The translations under genes were made by a program, and so were the position numbers. Shown piece after piece: positions 35,381 to 43,144 of a stretch of 64,000 nucleotides of DNA. The notes beneath the pieces were generated by a model that made no database searches, was not told the DNA's origin, and saw only the letters and a program-made list of their open reading frames with translations. Every line of letters starts with the position of its first letter. Position 1 is the stretch's first letter. The DNA comes from Micromonospora sp. R77 (GTDB taxonomy: Bacteria > Actinomycetota > Actinomycetes > Mycobacteriales > Micromonosporaceae): contig NZ_JALDST010000001.1 of NCBI RefSeq assembly GCF_022747945.1, positions 2,666,001-2,730,000 of the forward strand, in the 5' to 3' direction.

Positions 35381-36619
35381 GTGGATCCGGTCCGCAACCC
35401 GTACGCCCCGGGCGCCGGCCAGCGCCCGCCCGAACTCGCCGGGCGGGGGCGGGAGCTGGACGTCTTCGACGTGGTGCTGGAACGGATCGCCCGGGGCCGA
35501 CCCGAACGCAGCCTGATGCTCACCGGGCTGCGCGGCGTCGGCAAGACCGTGCTGCTCAACACCCTCCGCTCACAGGCCATCAACCACCTCTGGGGCACCG
35601 GCAAGATCGAGGCGCGGCCCGACCAGTCGCTGCGCCGCCCGATCGCCGCCGCCCTGCACATGGCGGTCCGCGAGCTGGCTCCCCGGCACCGGGCCCCGGA
35701 CCGGATCGACGCGTTCCTCGGCGTGCTCAAGGCGTTCGGCCAGCGTCCCGCACCGGCCGGGCGCGGCGCGGCCACCGCCAAGCTGCGCGACCGCTGGCAA
35801 CCAGGCATCGACGTGCCGGCCACCATCGGCCGGGCGGACTCCGGGGACATCGAGATCGACCTGGTCGAGCTGCTCAGCGACGCGGCGGCGGTGGCCGCGG
35901 ACGTCGGCACCGGGATCGCGATCTTCATCGACGAGATGCAGGACGTCGGCGCCGAGGACGTCTCGGCGCTCTGCGCCGCCTGCCACGAGTTGTCCCAGCT
36001 CGGCGCGCCGCTGATCGTGGTCGGCGCCGGGCTGCCGCACCTGCCGGCCGTGCTCAGCGCCGCCAAGTCGTACTCCGAGCGGCTCTTCCGCTACCAGCGG
36101 ATCGACCGGCTGGACCGGATCGCCGCCGACCAGGCCCTCTGCGCGCCGGCCGACCGGGAACAGGTCGAATACGAACAGAAGGCCCTCGACCTGCTCTACG
36201 AGAAGTCCGGCGGCTACCCCTACTTCGTCCAGGCGTACGGGAAGGCCACCTGGGACCACGCGCCGCGCTCCCCGATCACCGCCGCCGACGTACGGGTCGC
36301 CGCCCCGGAGGCCGAGGCGGAGCTGGCGGTCGGTTTCTTCGGCTCCCGCTTCGAACGGGCCACCCCGGCGGAGCGCGAGTACATGCGGGCGATGGCGACG
36401 CTCTCGCTGGTGGAGGGGGAAGAGGGCGCCGGCCGTGACGACATGGACGCGGCCGTCCCGACGGCGGAGATCGCCCGGTCCCTCGGTCGCAAACCGGCCA
36501 GCCTCTCCCCGGCCCGGGACGCGCTGATCAAGAAGGGGTTGATCTATTCCGGGGAGCGCGGCACGGTCGCCTTCACCGTGCCGCACTTCGGCCGCTACCT
36601 GCGCACCCAGCCGGCCTGA
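35381..36619 (+). CDS. AAA-family ATPase with winged-helix C terminus
   Basis: 412 residues. Walker A is LTGLRGVGKTVLL, Walker B is IAIFIDEMQDV, and the region after PLIVVGAGLPHLPAVL fits a STAND/ORC-like AAA core. The C-terminal third contains an HTH-like segment (TAEIARSLGRKPASLSPARD, then ALIKKGLIYS). Such proteins occur singly in many actinomycetes with unknown roles; DNA binding is plausible. GTG 35381 is exactly 7 nt after TACGGT (35368-35373), hence probably leaderless; GTG 35372 is the other start. A duplicated dyad lies upstream. Confidence 0.8.
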   Translation: MDPVRNPYAPGAGQRPPELAGRGRELDVFDVVLERIARGRPERSLMLTGLRGVGKTVLLNTLRSQAINHLWGTGKIEARPDQSLRRPIAAALHMAVRELAPRHRAPDRIDAFLGVLKAFGQRPAPAGRGAATAKLRDRWQPGIDVPATIGRADSGDIEIDLVELLSDAAAVAADVGTGIAIFIDEMQDVGAEDVSALCAACHELSQLGAPLIVVGAGLPHLPAVLSAAKSYSERLFRYQRIDRLDRIAADQALCAPADREQVEYEQKALDLLYEKSGGYPYFVQAYGKATWDHAPRSPITAADVRVAAPEAEAELAVGFFGSRFERATPAEREYMRAMATLSLVEGEEGAGRDDMDAAVPTAEIARSLGRKPASLSPARDALIKKGLIYSGERGTVAFTVPHFGRYLRTQPA

Positions 36620-36728
36620 CCGTGGACGCGGCCCGGAACCGGCCGGACCGCCGACGCGCGCGGCGGGACACGGGACGGGCCCGGCTGCGGGCGGGAGGTG
36701 CCGCAACGCGCCGGCGCGGGCCGGCCGT

Positions 36729-37274
36729 TCACACCTTCGACCAGGGCGGCGGGAAGACCACCTCGCCGCGCGGCGGTGGCGACTCGCCGCTGACCGACGG
36801 CGGCAGCTCCAGCGCCTGCCACGGGTCGCCCAGCCCGGACCAGGGGCTGGTCAGCCCCATCCGGTCGGCGCGGGCGAAGCCGAACCGCCGATAGAAGGCG
36901 GGGTCGCCGAGCACCACCACCAACCGCTCGTCCAGCTCCGTGGCGGCATCCAGGGCGGCCTGCACCACGGCGGTGCCGTGCCCGATCCGCTGCCGGTGCG
37001 GTGCCACCGCCACCGGGCCGAGCGCGAGCGCCGGGGCCGAACCGCCGTCGGAGCGGACCCGGACCCGGCTGAGCAGGGCGTAGCCGACCACCTCCCCGCC
37101 GGACTCGGCGACCATGGCCAGCTCGGGGATCCACGCGTCGCTGTGCCGCAGTTCCTCCACCAGCCCCACCTCGGGCGGGGTGGCCACGTCGGGTCGGGCG
37201 AAGGCGGCGGCCAGCACCCGGGCGACCGGTGCCTCGTCGGCCGGGTCCTCGGGGCGGAGCCGCAGCGTCGTCAC
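36729..37274 (-). CDS. GNAT family N-acetyltransferase
   Basis: 181 residues with GNAT features: beta-strand ALALGPVAVAPHRQRIGHGTA, holding the acetyl-CoA pyrophosphate loop (HRQRIGHG), then VVVLGDPAFYRRFGF. It is of the YhbS-like type; the substrate is unknown. GTG 37274 is 7 nt from TAACGT (complement of 37282-37287), and family homology (VTTLRLRPED) begins there, so the longer frame to 37346 is rejected. Confidence 0.88.
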   Translation of the reverse strand: MTTLRLRPEDPADEAPVARVLAAAFARPDVATPPEVGLVEELRHSDAWIPELAMVAESGGEVVGYALLSRVRVRSDGGSAPALALGPVAVAPHRQRIGHGTAVVQAALDAATELDERLVVVLGDPAFYRRFGFARADRMGLTSPWSGLGDPWQALELPPSVSGESPPPRGEVVFPPPWSKV

Positions 37275-37423
37275 CCGCGCGACGTTACCGCGCGTACCGG
37301 GTCCATCCGCGACGGTCGCTGGAATTCGGCGTGGCGACCCCGCCACCGACGGACGTCCATGTCGGCCGATCCCTTTCGGGTGTTGCGGGGGTAGGCGCGT
37401 CCGCGGCGGGGTATGACTGATCC

Positions 37424-37969
37424 ATGAAACCCGTGCGATCCCTCGCCCGTGTCATGTTGAGCGGCATCTTCGTGGTCAGCGGCGCCCGCAATCTGCAGAA
37501 CCCCGGCCGGCTGGTCCCCGCCGCGAAGCCGGTCACCGACCGGGTGACCCCGCTGCTGCAGAACCTCTCCCCCCGGATCCCGACCGACACCGAGAGCCTC
37601 GTCCGGATCAACGCGGCCACCCAGCTCGTCGGTGGGCTGATGCTCGCCACCGGGAAGTTCACCCGCCCGGCCGCGCTGGTGCTCGCCGGGACGCTGGTGC
37701 CGACCACCGCCGCCGGCCATCCCTTCTGGAACTCCGAGGACCCGGCGTCGCGCAACAACAACCAGATCCACTTCCTGAAGAACCTCGGGCTCCTCGGTGG
37801 CCTGCTGCTCGCCGCCGCCGACACCGAGGGCAAGCCGGGGCTGCGCTGGCGTACCGGCCACCGGATCGGCCACTCTCGACGTTCGGTGCAGCGGGCGGTC
37901 CGCACCGCCCGTCGAGAGGCAAAAATCGCCGTACGCTCCGCGGCCACCGCCCGCCGACTGCCCGGCTGA
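37424..37969 (+). CDS. DoxX family membrane protein
   Basis: 181 residues with DoxX-type helices: the N-terminal LARVMLSGIFVVSGARNL, the middle INAATQLVGGLMLATG with RPAALVLAGTLVPTTAAGHPFW, and FLKNLGLLGGLLLAAAD. The C-terminal tail is basic (RRSVQRAVRTARREAKIAV). DoxX proteins are found in thiol/oxidative-stress membrane complexes, but the role here is not evident. ATG 37424 begins the family pattern. Confidence 0.85.
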   Translation: MKPVRSLARVMLSGIFVVSGARNLQNPGRLVPAAKPVTDRVTPLLQNLSPRIPTDTESLVRINAATQLVGGLMLATGKFTRPAALVLAGTLVPTTAAGHPFWNSEDPASRNNNQIHFLKNLGLLGGLLLAAADTEGKPGLRWRTGHRIGHSRRSVQRAVRTARREAKIAVRSAATARRLPG

Positions 37970-38173
37970 CCTGCATCTATCCGGCCACCACCCCCCGCAA
38001 GGCCGCGAATTACCTGAACCACCAGACACCCGTTAACGCGGTGGAAATGTCGCAAACATGTGTGGGATCGGACACGGTCGTATAACGCGGGAGGCATCAA
38101 CGTGAGGCGCCGTTCTAGGCTCCGTGCTGGACCTGGACGGGCACAACGACCTTGGTACGGGGGTGGCCACGCC

Positions 38174-39616
38174 ATGCCGGCGACCGTCGGAAGACGGATG
38201 AGCCGCTTCGCACCAGTCCACCGGGTGACCCGTGGGATCGATCGCAGGACAGTCGTACGGACCGGCATCGTGGCCGCCGTCGCCTACGCCGCATGGCTCG
38301 CCATCGGCACTTTCGGGCGGCCGTACAACTTCTTCGACATGAAGATCTATCACGGTGCCGTGGTGTGGTGGGCGAACGGCAACGAGCTCTACGACTTCAT
38401 CGCACCCTCGACGACCCTGGGTTTCACCTATCCGCCCTTCGCCGGCCTGGTCATGCTGCCGATGTCCTGGCTGCCGGTCGAGGCGGCCGGCTGGCTCAAC
38501 GCGCTGGCCAGCATCGCGGCGCTGGCGGTCGTGCTGGCCGCACTGCTGCGTCCGGTGGTGGACCGGCTGGGCTGGTCGCTGCGCTTCACGGTGGCCATCG
38601 CGGTGCCGATGGCGGTGGCGATCGAGCCGTCCCGGGAGACCCTCGGCTACGGCCAGGTCAACCTGCTGCTCTTCGCGTTGATCATGGCGGACCTGGTGGG
38701 CCTGCGCTGGCGGGCGAAGCGGGGCACCCACCACGACACCGCCGACTCGGCGGCGGCCCGGTTCCTCTACAGCGGGGTCTGGGCCGGTGCGGGGATCGGG
38801 CTCGCCACCGCGGTCAAGCTGACCCCGGCGCTCTTCGTCGTCTACCTCATGATCACCCGTCAGTGGCGGGCCGCGATGACCGCGGTCGGCACCACGATCG
38901 GCGTCACACTCGGCTCGTTCGCGCTGGTCGGCGAGGAGTCACGGACGTACTTCACCAGCGTGCTGTGGCAGACCGAACGGGTCGGCGCCGCCGACATGAC
39001 CCCCAACCAGTCCCTCGCCGGACTGCTGGCCCGGCTGTACGACTCGATCGAGACGCCCAAGCTGCTCTGGCTCGCCTTCGCCGTGCTGGTCCTCGCGCTG
39101 GGCCTGTCCCGCGCGGCCACCGCCCGGGCCGACGGCGACGAGCTGACCGCGTTCACCCTGGTCGGCCTCACCGCCAACGTGATCAGCCCGATCTCCTGGT
39201 CGCACCACCTGGTGTGGGTCATCCCGGCGATCATCGTGCTGGCCGACGCCGCGGTACGCCGCCGCGAGGCGAGCCGCGGGCTGCTGCCCCGGGTCACCTC
39301 GTCCACCGCCGGCGGGCCGCCTGCGGTCACCAACCTGCGCCCGCCGATCTGGTACCCGACGCTCACCGGCCTGCGCCACGGCGTGGCCGCGCTCGGGCTC
39401 TATCTGCTCTTCCTGATCTCGCCCATCTGGCCGTACGAGCACCAGCTGCCCGAGGTGTCGCACTATCAGGACGGCCTCTTCGGCGCGCTGATGGAGAACT
39501 CCCTGGCGATCGCCCTGATCGTGCTGGTGGCGGCGCTGCCCTGGCGCCCCGGGGCCGAGCCGGCGTTCTATCACGACCGGCTGACCCGGGCCGGTCAGCT
39601 CACCGGCCGCCGCTGA
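38174..39616 (+). CDS. GT87 family (DUF2029) polyprenol-sugar glycosyltransferase
   Basis: 480 residues with about ten or more membrane helices. The GT-C signature near the N terminus is FFDMKIYHGAVVWWANG followed by LYDF and TYPPFAGLVMLPMSWLP, typical of GT87 alpha-mannosyltransferases that use polyprenyl-phosphomannose to build envelope lipoglycans. Later features include QVNLLLFALIMADL and SWSHHLVWVIPAI. ATG 38174 is chosen because TAGGCT at 38116-38121 would start the mRNA inside the longer frame. Confidence 0.88.
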   Translation: MPATVGRRMSRFAPVHRVTRGIDRRTVVRTGIVAAVAYAAWLAIGTFGRPYNFFDMKIYHGAVVWWANGNELYDFIAPSTTLGFTYPPFAGLVMLPMSWLPVEAAGWLNALASIAALAVVLAALLRPVVDRLGWSLRFTVAIAVPMAVAIEPSRETLGYGQVNLLLFALIMADLVGLRWRAKRGTHHDTADSAAARFLYSGVWAGAGIGLATAVKLTPALFVVYLMITRQWRAAMTAVGTTIGVTLGSFALVGEESRTYFTSVLWQTERVGAADMTPNQSLAGLLARLYDSIETPKLLWLAFAVLVLALGLSRAATARADGDELTAFTLVGLTANVISPISWSHHLVWVIPAIIVLADAAVRRREASRGLLPRVTSSTAGGPPAVTNLRPPIWYPTLTGLRHGVAALGLYLLFLISPIWPYEHQLPEVSHYQDGLFGALMENSLAIALIVLVAALPWRPGAEPAFYHDRLTRAGQLTGRR

Positions 39617-39653
39617 GGCGTCCGGGCGGACGGCGACCGGCCGGACCGCCCGC

Positions 39654-40085
39654 TCAGGGGCAGTTCACCCACTCCTCGGTGCCGTCGGCGAACACCTGCC
39701 GCTTCCAGATCGGCAGCCGGGCCTTGACCTCGTCGACCAGTCGGGCGCAGGCCGCGAACGCGGCGGCCCGGTGGGCGGTGGCGACCGCCGCGACCAGGGC
39801 CGCGTCACCGATCTCCAGCGGCCCGATCCGGTGCGACACCGCCACCGCGTAAACGTCCGGGTCGGCGGCGATCTCGGCGGCGACCTCCCGGAGCACGGCC
39901 TCGGCGGTGGGGTGGCCCTCGTACTCCAGGCTGGTGACCCCGCGACCGTGGTCGTGGTCGCGGACCACGCCCTGGAAGGAGACCACCGCGCCGGCCCGGC
40001 GGTCGGCGACCGCCGCCTCGTGCGCGGCCAGGTCCAGCGGCTGATCGGTGACCGTGCCGTACGCGACCGTGCCGGCGGGGCTCAC
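39654..40085 (-). CDS. moaE: Molybdopterin synthase catalytic subunit MoaE
   Basis: 143 residues: GAVVSFQGVVRDHDHGRGV, LEYEGHPTAEAVL, VSHRIGPLEIGD, and the substrate-binding C-terminal LPIWKRQVFADG followed by EEW. MoaE with MoaD adds the dithiolene sulfurs to precursor Z. GTG 40085 overlaps the moeA stop (GTGA), giving coupled translation behind moeA. Confidence 0.95.
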   Translation of the reverse strand: MSPAGTVAYGTVTDQPLDLAAHEAAVADRRAGAVVSFQGVVRDHDHGRGVTSLEYEGHPTAEAVLREVAAEIAADPDVYAVAVSHRIGPLEIGDAALVAAVATAHRAAAFAACARLVDEVKARLPIWKRQVFADGTEEWVNCP

Positions 40086-41341
40086 CACGTCCGCTCCCCG
40101 GGCAGCAGCGGCAACGGCACGACCGGCACCCGAGCGCCGACCTCCCCGCTGGTGCCGGGCCGGATCACCGCGAACCCGTCCGCCCCGGCCAGCCCACGCA
40201 GCATCGCCGAGCCGACGTGCCGTACCGGGTGCGCGGTGCCGGCCGCCCGGTCCAGCCGGACCAGGGCCAGGTGCGTGTAGTCGCCCCGACCGGGGATCGG
40301 CTCGGCGAGAGTGGCCTGCGGCAGCACCGGCATGGGTCGACCCTGGAGGCCGGCCAGCAGCGGGGCGACCAGCGACACCAGCGCGACGATCGCGGACTGC
40401 GGATTGCCGGGCAGGCCGGCGACGAAACGGATCCGGCCGTCGGCGCCGACCAGCCGGGCCAGCAGCATCGGAAAGCCGGGCCGGACCGCGACCGTGTTCA
40501 CCACGTAGTCGGCACCCAGCGCCTCCAGCGTGGGGTGCAGGTGGTCGACCGGGCCGTGCATGGTGCCGCCGGTGGTGCAGACCAGGTCGGCGGTGGCCAG
40601 CGCCCCGCGCAGGGCGGCCACGTGGGCGGGCAGGGTGTCCGCCACCGGGCCCACCACGTCGACCGGGCGCACCACGCAGCCGTACCGGCGCAGCCAGGCC
40701 GGCACCGCCGGTCCCAGCGCGTCCCGCACCCGACCGGCGGCGGGCGGGCCGGCGGTGAGCAGCTCGTCACCGAAGACCAGCAGCGCCGCGCGCGGCTGCC
40801 GACGGACCCGCAGGGAGTCGTGGCCGCAGGAGGCCGCCAGGCCGATCAGCGCCGGGTCGACCGGGGTCCCGGCCGGGACCAGCTCCTCACCGGCGTACGC
40901 CTCCTCGCCGGGCTCGCGCCACTCGGGCGACGGGCGCGGAACACCGGTGACCAGGCCCTCCGCGGAGCGGGTGGATTCCTCGACGCGCAGGATCGCGGTG
41001 GTCCCCTCGGGCACCATCGCGCCGGTGGCGATCTCGACGGTGGTGCCGTCGGCGGTCAGCGGTGGCGGGGTGTTGCCGGCGAGCACCCGCCCCACCACCC
41101 GCCACGGGCCGTCCCCCCGCAGCGCCCAGCCGTCGATGCTGGAGGTCGGGAAGGCCGGCAGGTCCGTCCGGGTGGTCAGCGGCTCCGCGAGGGTGTGCCC
41201 GTCGAGGTCGGCGAGCGCCCGGTTGACCGGGGGGAGCGCGGCGGCGAGGCCCACCGCGTACACCCGGGAGCGGGCCTCCTCCCAGCCGGCGGGCGGCGGC
41301 GCGGCGACCGGGGCCGCCTCGGCTGCGGTTTCCGTGCTCAT
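40082..41341 (-). CDS. moeA: Molybdopterin molybdotransferase MoeA
   Basis: 419 residues: LPAFPTSSIDGWALRGDG near the N terminus, VEIATGAMVPEGTTAI, VCTTGGTMHGPVDH, the catalytic-domain VAGLPGNPQSAI, and the small C-terminal barrel. MoeA inserts molybdate into adenylylated molybdopterin made by Mog. ATG 41341 is 6 nt from TAGGCT (complement of 41348-41353), so a leaderless moeA-moaE message is likely. Confidence 0.94.
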   Translation of the reverse strand: MSTETAAEAAPVAAPPPAGWEEARSRVYAVGLAAALPPVNRALADLDGHTLAEPLTTRTDLPAFPTSSIDGWALRGDGPWRVVGRVLAGNTPPPLTADGTTVEIATGAMVPEGTTAILRVEESTRSAEGLVTGVPRPSPEWREPGEEAYAGEELVPAGTPVDPALIGLAASCGHDSLRVRRQPRAALLVFGDELLTAGPPAAGRVRDALGPAVPAWLRRYGCVVRPVDVVGPVADTLPAHVAALRGALATADLVCTTGGTMHGPVDHLHPTLEALGADYVVNTVAVRPGFPMLLARLVGADGRIRFVAGLPGNPQSAIVALVSLVAPLLAGLQGRPMPVLPQATLAEPIPGRGDYTHLALVRLDRAAGTAHPVRHVGSAMLRGLAGADGFAVIRPGTSGEVGARVPVVPLPLLPGERTW

Positions 41342-41378
41342 CCGGCGAGCCTAGCGCCGCGACGGCACCCCCGCGTGG

Positions 41379-41849
41379 TCAGTGGTCCCCGCCACGGAGC
41401 TGGTCGACGGCGTGGACGAGGATCGGCCCGAGCACGGCCAGCCCGTCCTTCGCGCCACCCCGCGAGCCCGGCAGGTTCACCACCAGCATCCGGCCGGCGA
41501 CGCCGGCCAGCGCCCGGGAGAGGGCGGCGGTGGGCACGCTGTCCCGGCTGTGGGCGCGGATCGCCTCGGCGATGCCGGGGATCTCGTAGTCGAGCAGGGC
41601 GCGGGTCACATCGGGGGTGCGATCGGTCGGGGTGATCCCGGTGCCGCCGCTGGTCAGCACCACGTCGACCCCGTCGTCCCGGGCGGCCCGCAGCGCCGCA
41701 CCGACCGGATCGCCGTCGGGCACCACCACCGGCTCGTCGACCTCGCAGCCCAGCTCGCGCAGCCCGGCGACGAGCAGCGGACCGCTGGTGTCGGCGTAGA
41801 CCCCGGCGGCGGCCCGGTTGGACGCCACGATCACCCGGGCCCGGATCAC
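41379..41849 (-). CDS. mog: Molybdopterin adenylyltransferase (MogA/MoaB family)
   Basis: 156 residues with RVIVASNRAAAGVYADTSGP, the binding loop VVLTSGGTGITPTDRTPD, and VVNLPGSRGGAKDGLAVL. The family adenylylates molybdopterin before MoeA acts. GTG 41849 overlaps the stop of moaC (GTGA), so it is coupled to moaC; the longer frame is rejected. Confidence 0.92.
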   Translation of the reverse strand: MIRARVIVASNRAAAGVYADTSGPLLVAGLRELGCEVDEPVVVPDGDPVGAALRAARDDGVDVVLTSGGTGITPTDRTPDVTRALLDYEIPGIAEAIRAHSRDSVPTAALSRALAGVAGRMLVVNLPGSRGGAKDGLAVLGPILVHAVDQLRGGDH

Positions 41850-42337
41850 GGCCGGTCCGCCGGTCGGACCCACTCGCCGGTCTTGCCGCCCTCCTTGCGG
41901 AGCACCCGGACCGCGTCGACCGACGCCGCCGGGTCGACCGCCTTCACCATGTCGACCAGGGCGAGCCCGGCCACCGCCACCGCGGTCAGCGCCTCCATCT
42001 CGACGCCGGTGCGGTCGGCGGTCCGCGCGGTGGCGGTGATCTCCACCGTGTCGGCGGTCAGCCGCAGGTCGACGGTCACCCCGTGCAGCGCGATGGGGTG
42101 GCAGAGCGGGATCAGGTCGGGGGTGCGCTTGGCCCCCATGATGCCGGCCAGCCGGCCGACGGCGAGCGCGTCACCCTTGGGCAGACCGTCGCGGCGCAGC
42201 AGGTCGACCACCTCGGCGGTGGTGCGCAGCCGACCGGCGGCGACCGCCGACCGGCCGGAGACCGGCTTGGCGGAGACGTCGACCATCCGGGCCGCGCCGG
42301 CCGGGTCGACGTGGGTGAGCTGGGCGGGATCCGTCAC
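41846..42337 (-). CDS. moaC: Cyclic pyranopterin monophosphate synthase MoaC
   Basis: 163 residues with the MoaC signatures ARMVDVSAKPVSGR, KGDALAVGRLAGIMGAKRT, the LIPLCHPIALHG loop and VEMEALTAVAVAGL followed by DMVKA. It works with MoaA to form cPMP. GTG 42337 is 7 nt from TAGGCT (complement of 42345-42350), which settles a leaderless start and rejects the longer frame to 42469. moaC-mog is divergent from the long gene-free region before the GGDEF-EAL gene. Confidence 0.94.
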   Translation of the reverse strand: MTDPAQLTHVDPAGAARMVDVSAKPVSGRSAVAAGRLRTTAEVVDLLRRDGLPKGDALAVGRLAGIMGAKRTPDLIPLCHPIALHGVTVDLRLTADTVEITATARTADRTGVEMEALTAVAVAGLALVDMVKAVDPAASVDAVRVLRKEGGKTGEWVRPADRP

Positions 42338-42350
42338 GGTCGCGAGCCTA

Positions 42351-42967
42351 TCTTTCGGGTACGACCAGCACTCCCGGGGCGTTCGGGAAGCCGCAGCGCG
42401 ATGGTTTCCGCCGGGACGTGAAAAGGACAGCGAGGAGTGCAGCGATAAGAAACCCGTAAGCGCGTCCATTGGAGCCGGCGGGCGTTACCGGGGCTGCTGG
42501 CGATACGACGCCGCACCCGATGCTGCTCGGGCCTGCCCCACCAGACGGAGAGGGTCGGTGGACGGCCGGTCGAACCCGATTCTCGACCGGCCTGCCCGAG
42601 CGTCGATCGCCATCGAAGAGGTGCGGAAGTCTAGCGACCACCTCCGCGTCTCGCCGCCTCGGGGTGCGAATGAGGGCTCGGGACGGTGGCCCCGTGGCGG
42701 AGCAGGGATCAGCGCAAACACCGACCGAACTGCTGATGAAGATTGGCGGGAAAGCGGTAAGGCTGACGATCGGGATTGACCTGCACACACGACGGGGATT
42801 GCCGTAGGCGACGAGCCAAATACTTCTCGCGTACGAGTGAATGCGCTCCGCACAGTGACTGTGGACAGAACGTCATGAAGCACCACGATGTTAGCTAATA
42901 TTGCGCATACTGACATTTATGCCTTCAAAACTTGCACACCGAACCTCTAATCTGTCTTTCGCAGGTT
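42351..42967. other. Gene-free stretch upstream of GGDEF-EAL gene
   Basis: About 600 bp without a convincing gene. Frames here (for example 42469-42807 plus) lack family features and codon bias. From about 42820 the composition drops towards AT (GTTAGCTAATATTGCGC, ACATTTATGCC), unusual for this genome and consistent with a promoter region or acquired DNA. TAATAT (about 42895) and TAATCT (about 42949) could act as -10 elements; neither has a good -35. Confidence 0.5.
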
Positions 42968-43008
42968 AAAGGTCCTGTCGGACCTTTCAGAAAAGACGGA
43001 TCTGAAAG
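42968..43008 (+). promoter_or_regulatory. Two mutually exclusive leader hairpins
   Basis: Hairpin 1: AAAGGTCC (42968-42975) with GGACCTTT (42980-42987). Hairpin 2: CTTTCAGA (42984-42991) with TCTGAAAG (43001-43008). They share CTTT (42984-42987), so only one can form fully. The 3' arm of hairpin 2 includes part of AAAGGAG (43005-43011), the ribosome site of a mini-ORF at 43019. This looks like an attenuator or translational switch for the downstream GGDEF-EAL gene. Confidence 0.55.
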
Positions 43009-43018
43009 GAGTCGGGCG

Positions 43019-43042
43019 ATGCGCGGCAGCGAGTGGCACTGA
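43019..43042 (+). CDS. Candidate leader peptide (MRGSEWH)
   Basis: A seven-codon ORF with AAAGGAG 7 nt upstream, a better ribosome site than most genes here. The site is partly held by the second leader hairpin. Nothing is known of such a peptide; the call rests on the ribosome site and position. Confidence 0.35.
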   Translation: MRGSEWH

Positions 43043-43090
43043 CCAAGACTTCACGCAGGGAACCTCTGACGGTAGGCTCCGGGCATCAAG

Positions 43091-43144
43091 ATGCTGGTTG
43101 ATGCCGGCCCAGGCTTCAGCCGTTCAGCCACTGGAGCTGGATGA
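43091..43144 (+). CDS. Short ORF coupled to the GGDEF-EAL start
   Basis: A 17-residue ORF starting MLVDAGPGF whose TGA overlaps the ATG of the next gene (ATGA at 43141-43144). TAGGCT at 43074-43079 could start a transcript just before it. Coupled translation of the enzyme is a possible role; chance is not excluded. Confidence 0.3.
   Translation: MLVDAGPGFSRSATGAG

Noticed and set aside
42469..42807. 112-codon ORF in the gap before the GGDEF-EAL gene
   Set aside because: No ribosome site, no family features and atypical codon use; treated as non-coding.
42960..43020. c-di-GMP riboswitch before the GGDEF-EAL gene
   Set aside because: The hairpins do not match the conserved cores of the known c-di-GMP classes; recorded as an unknown leader instead.
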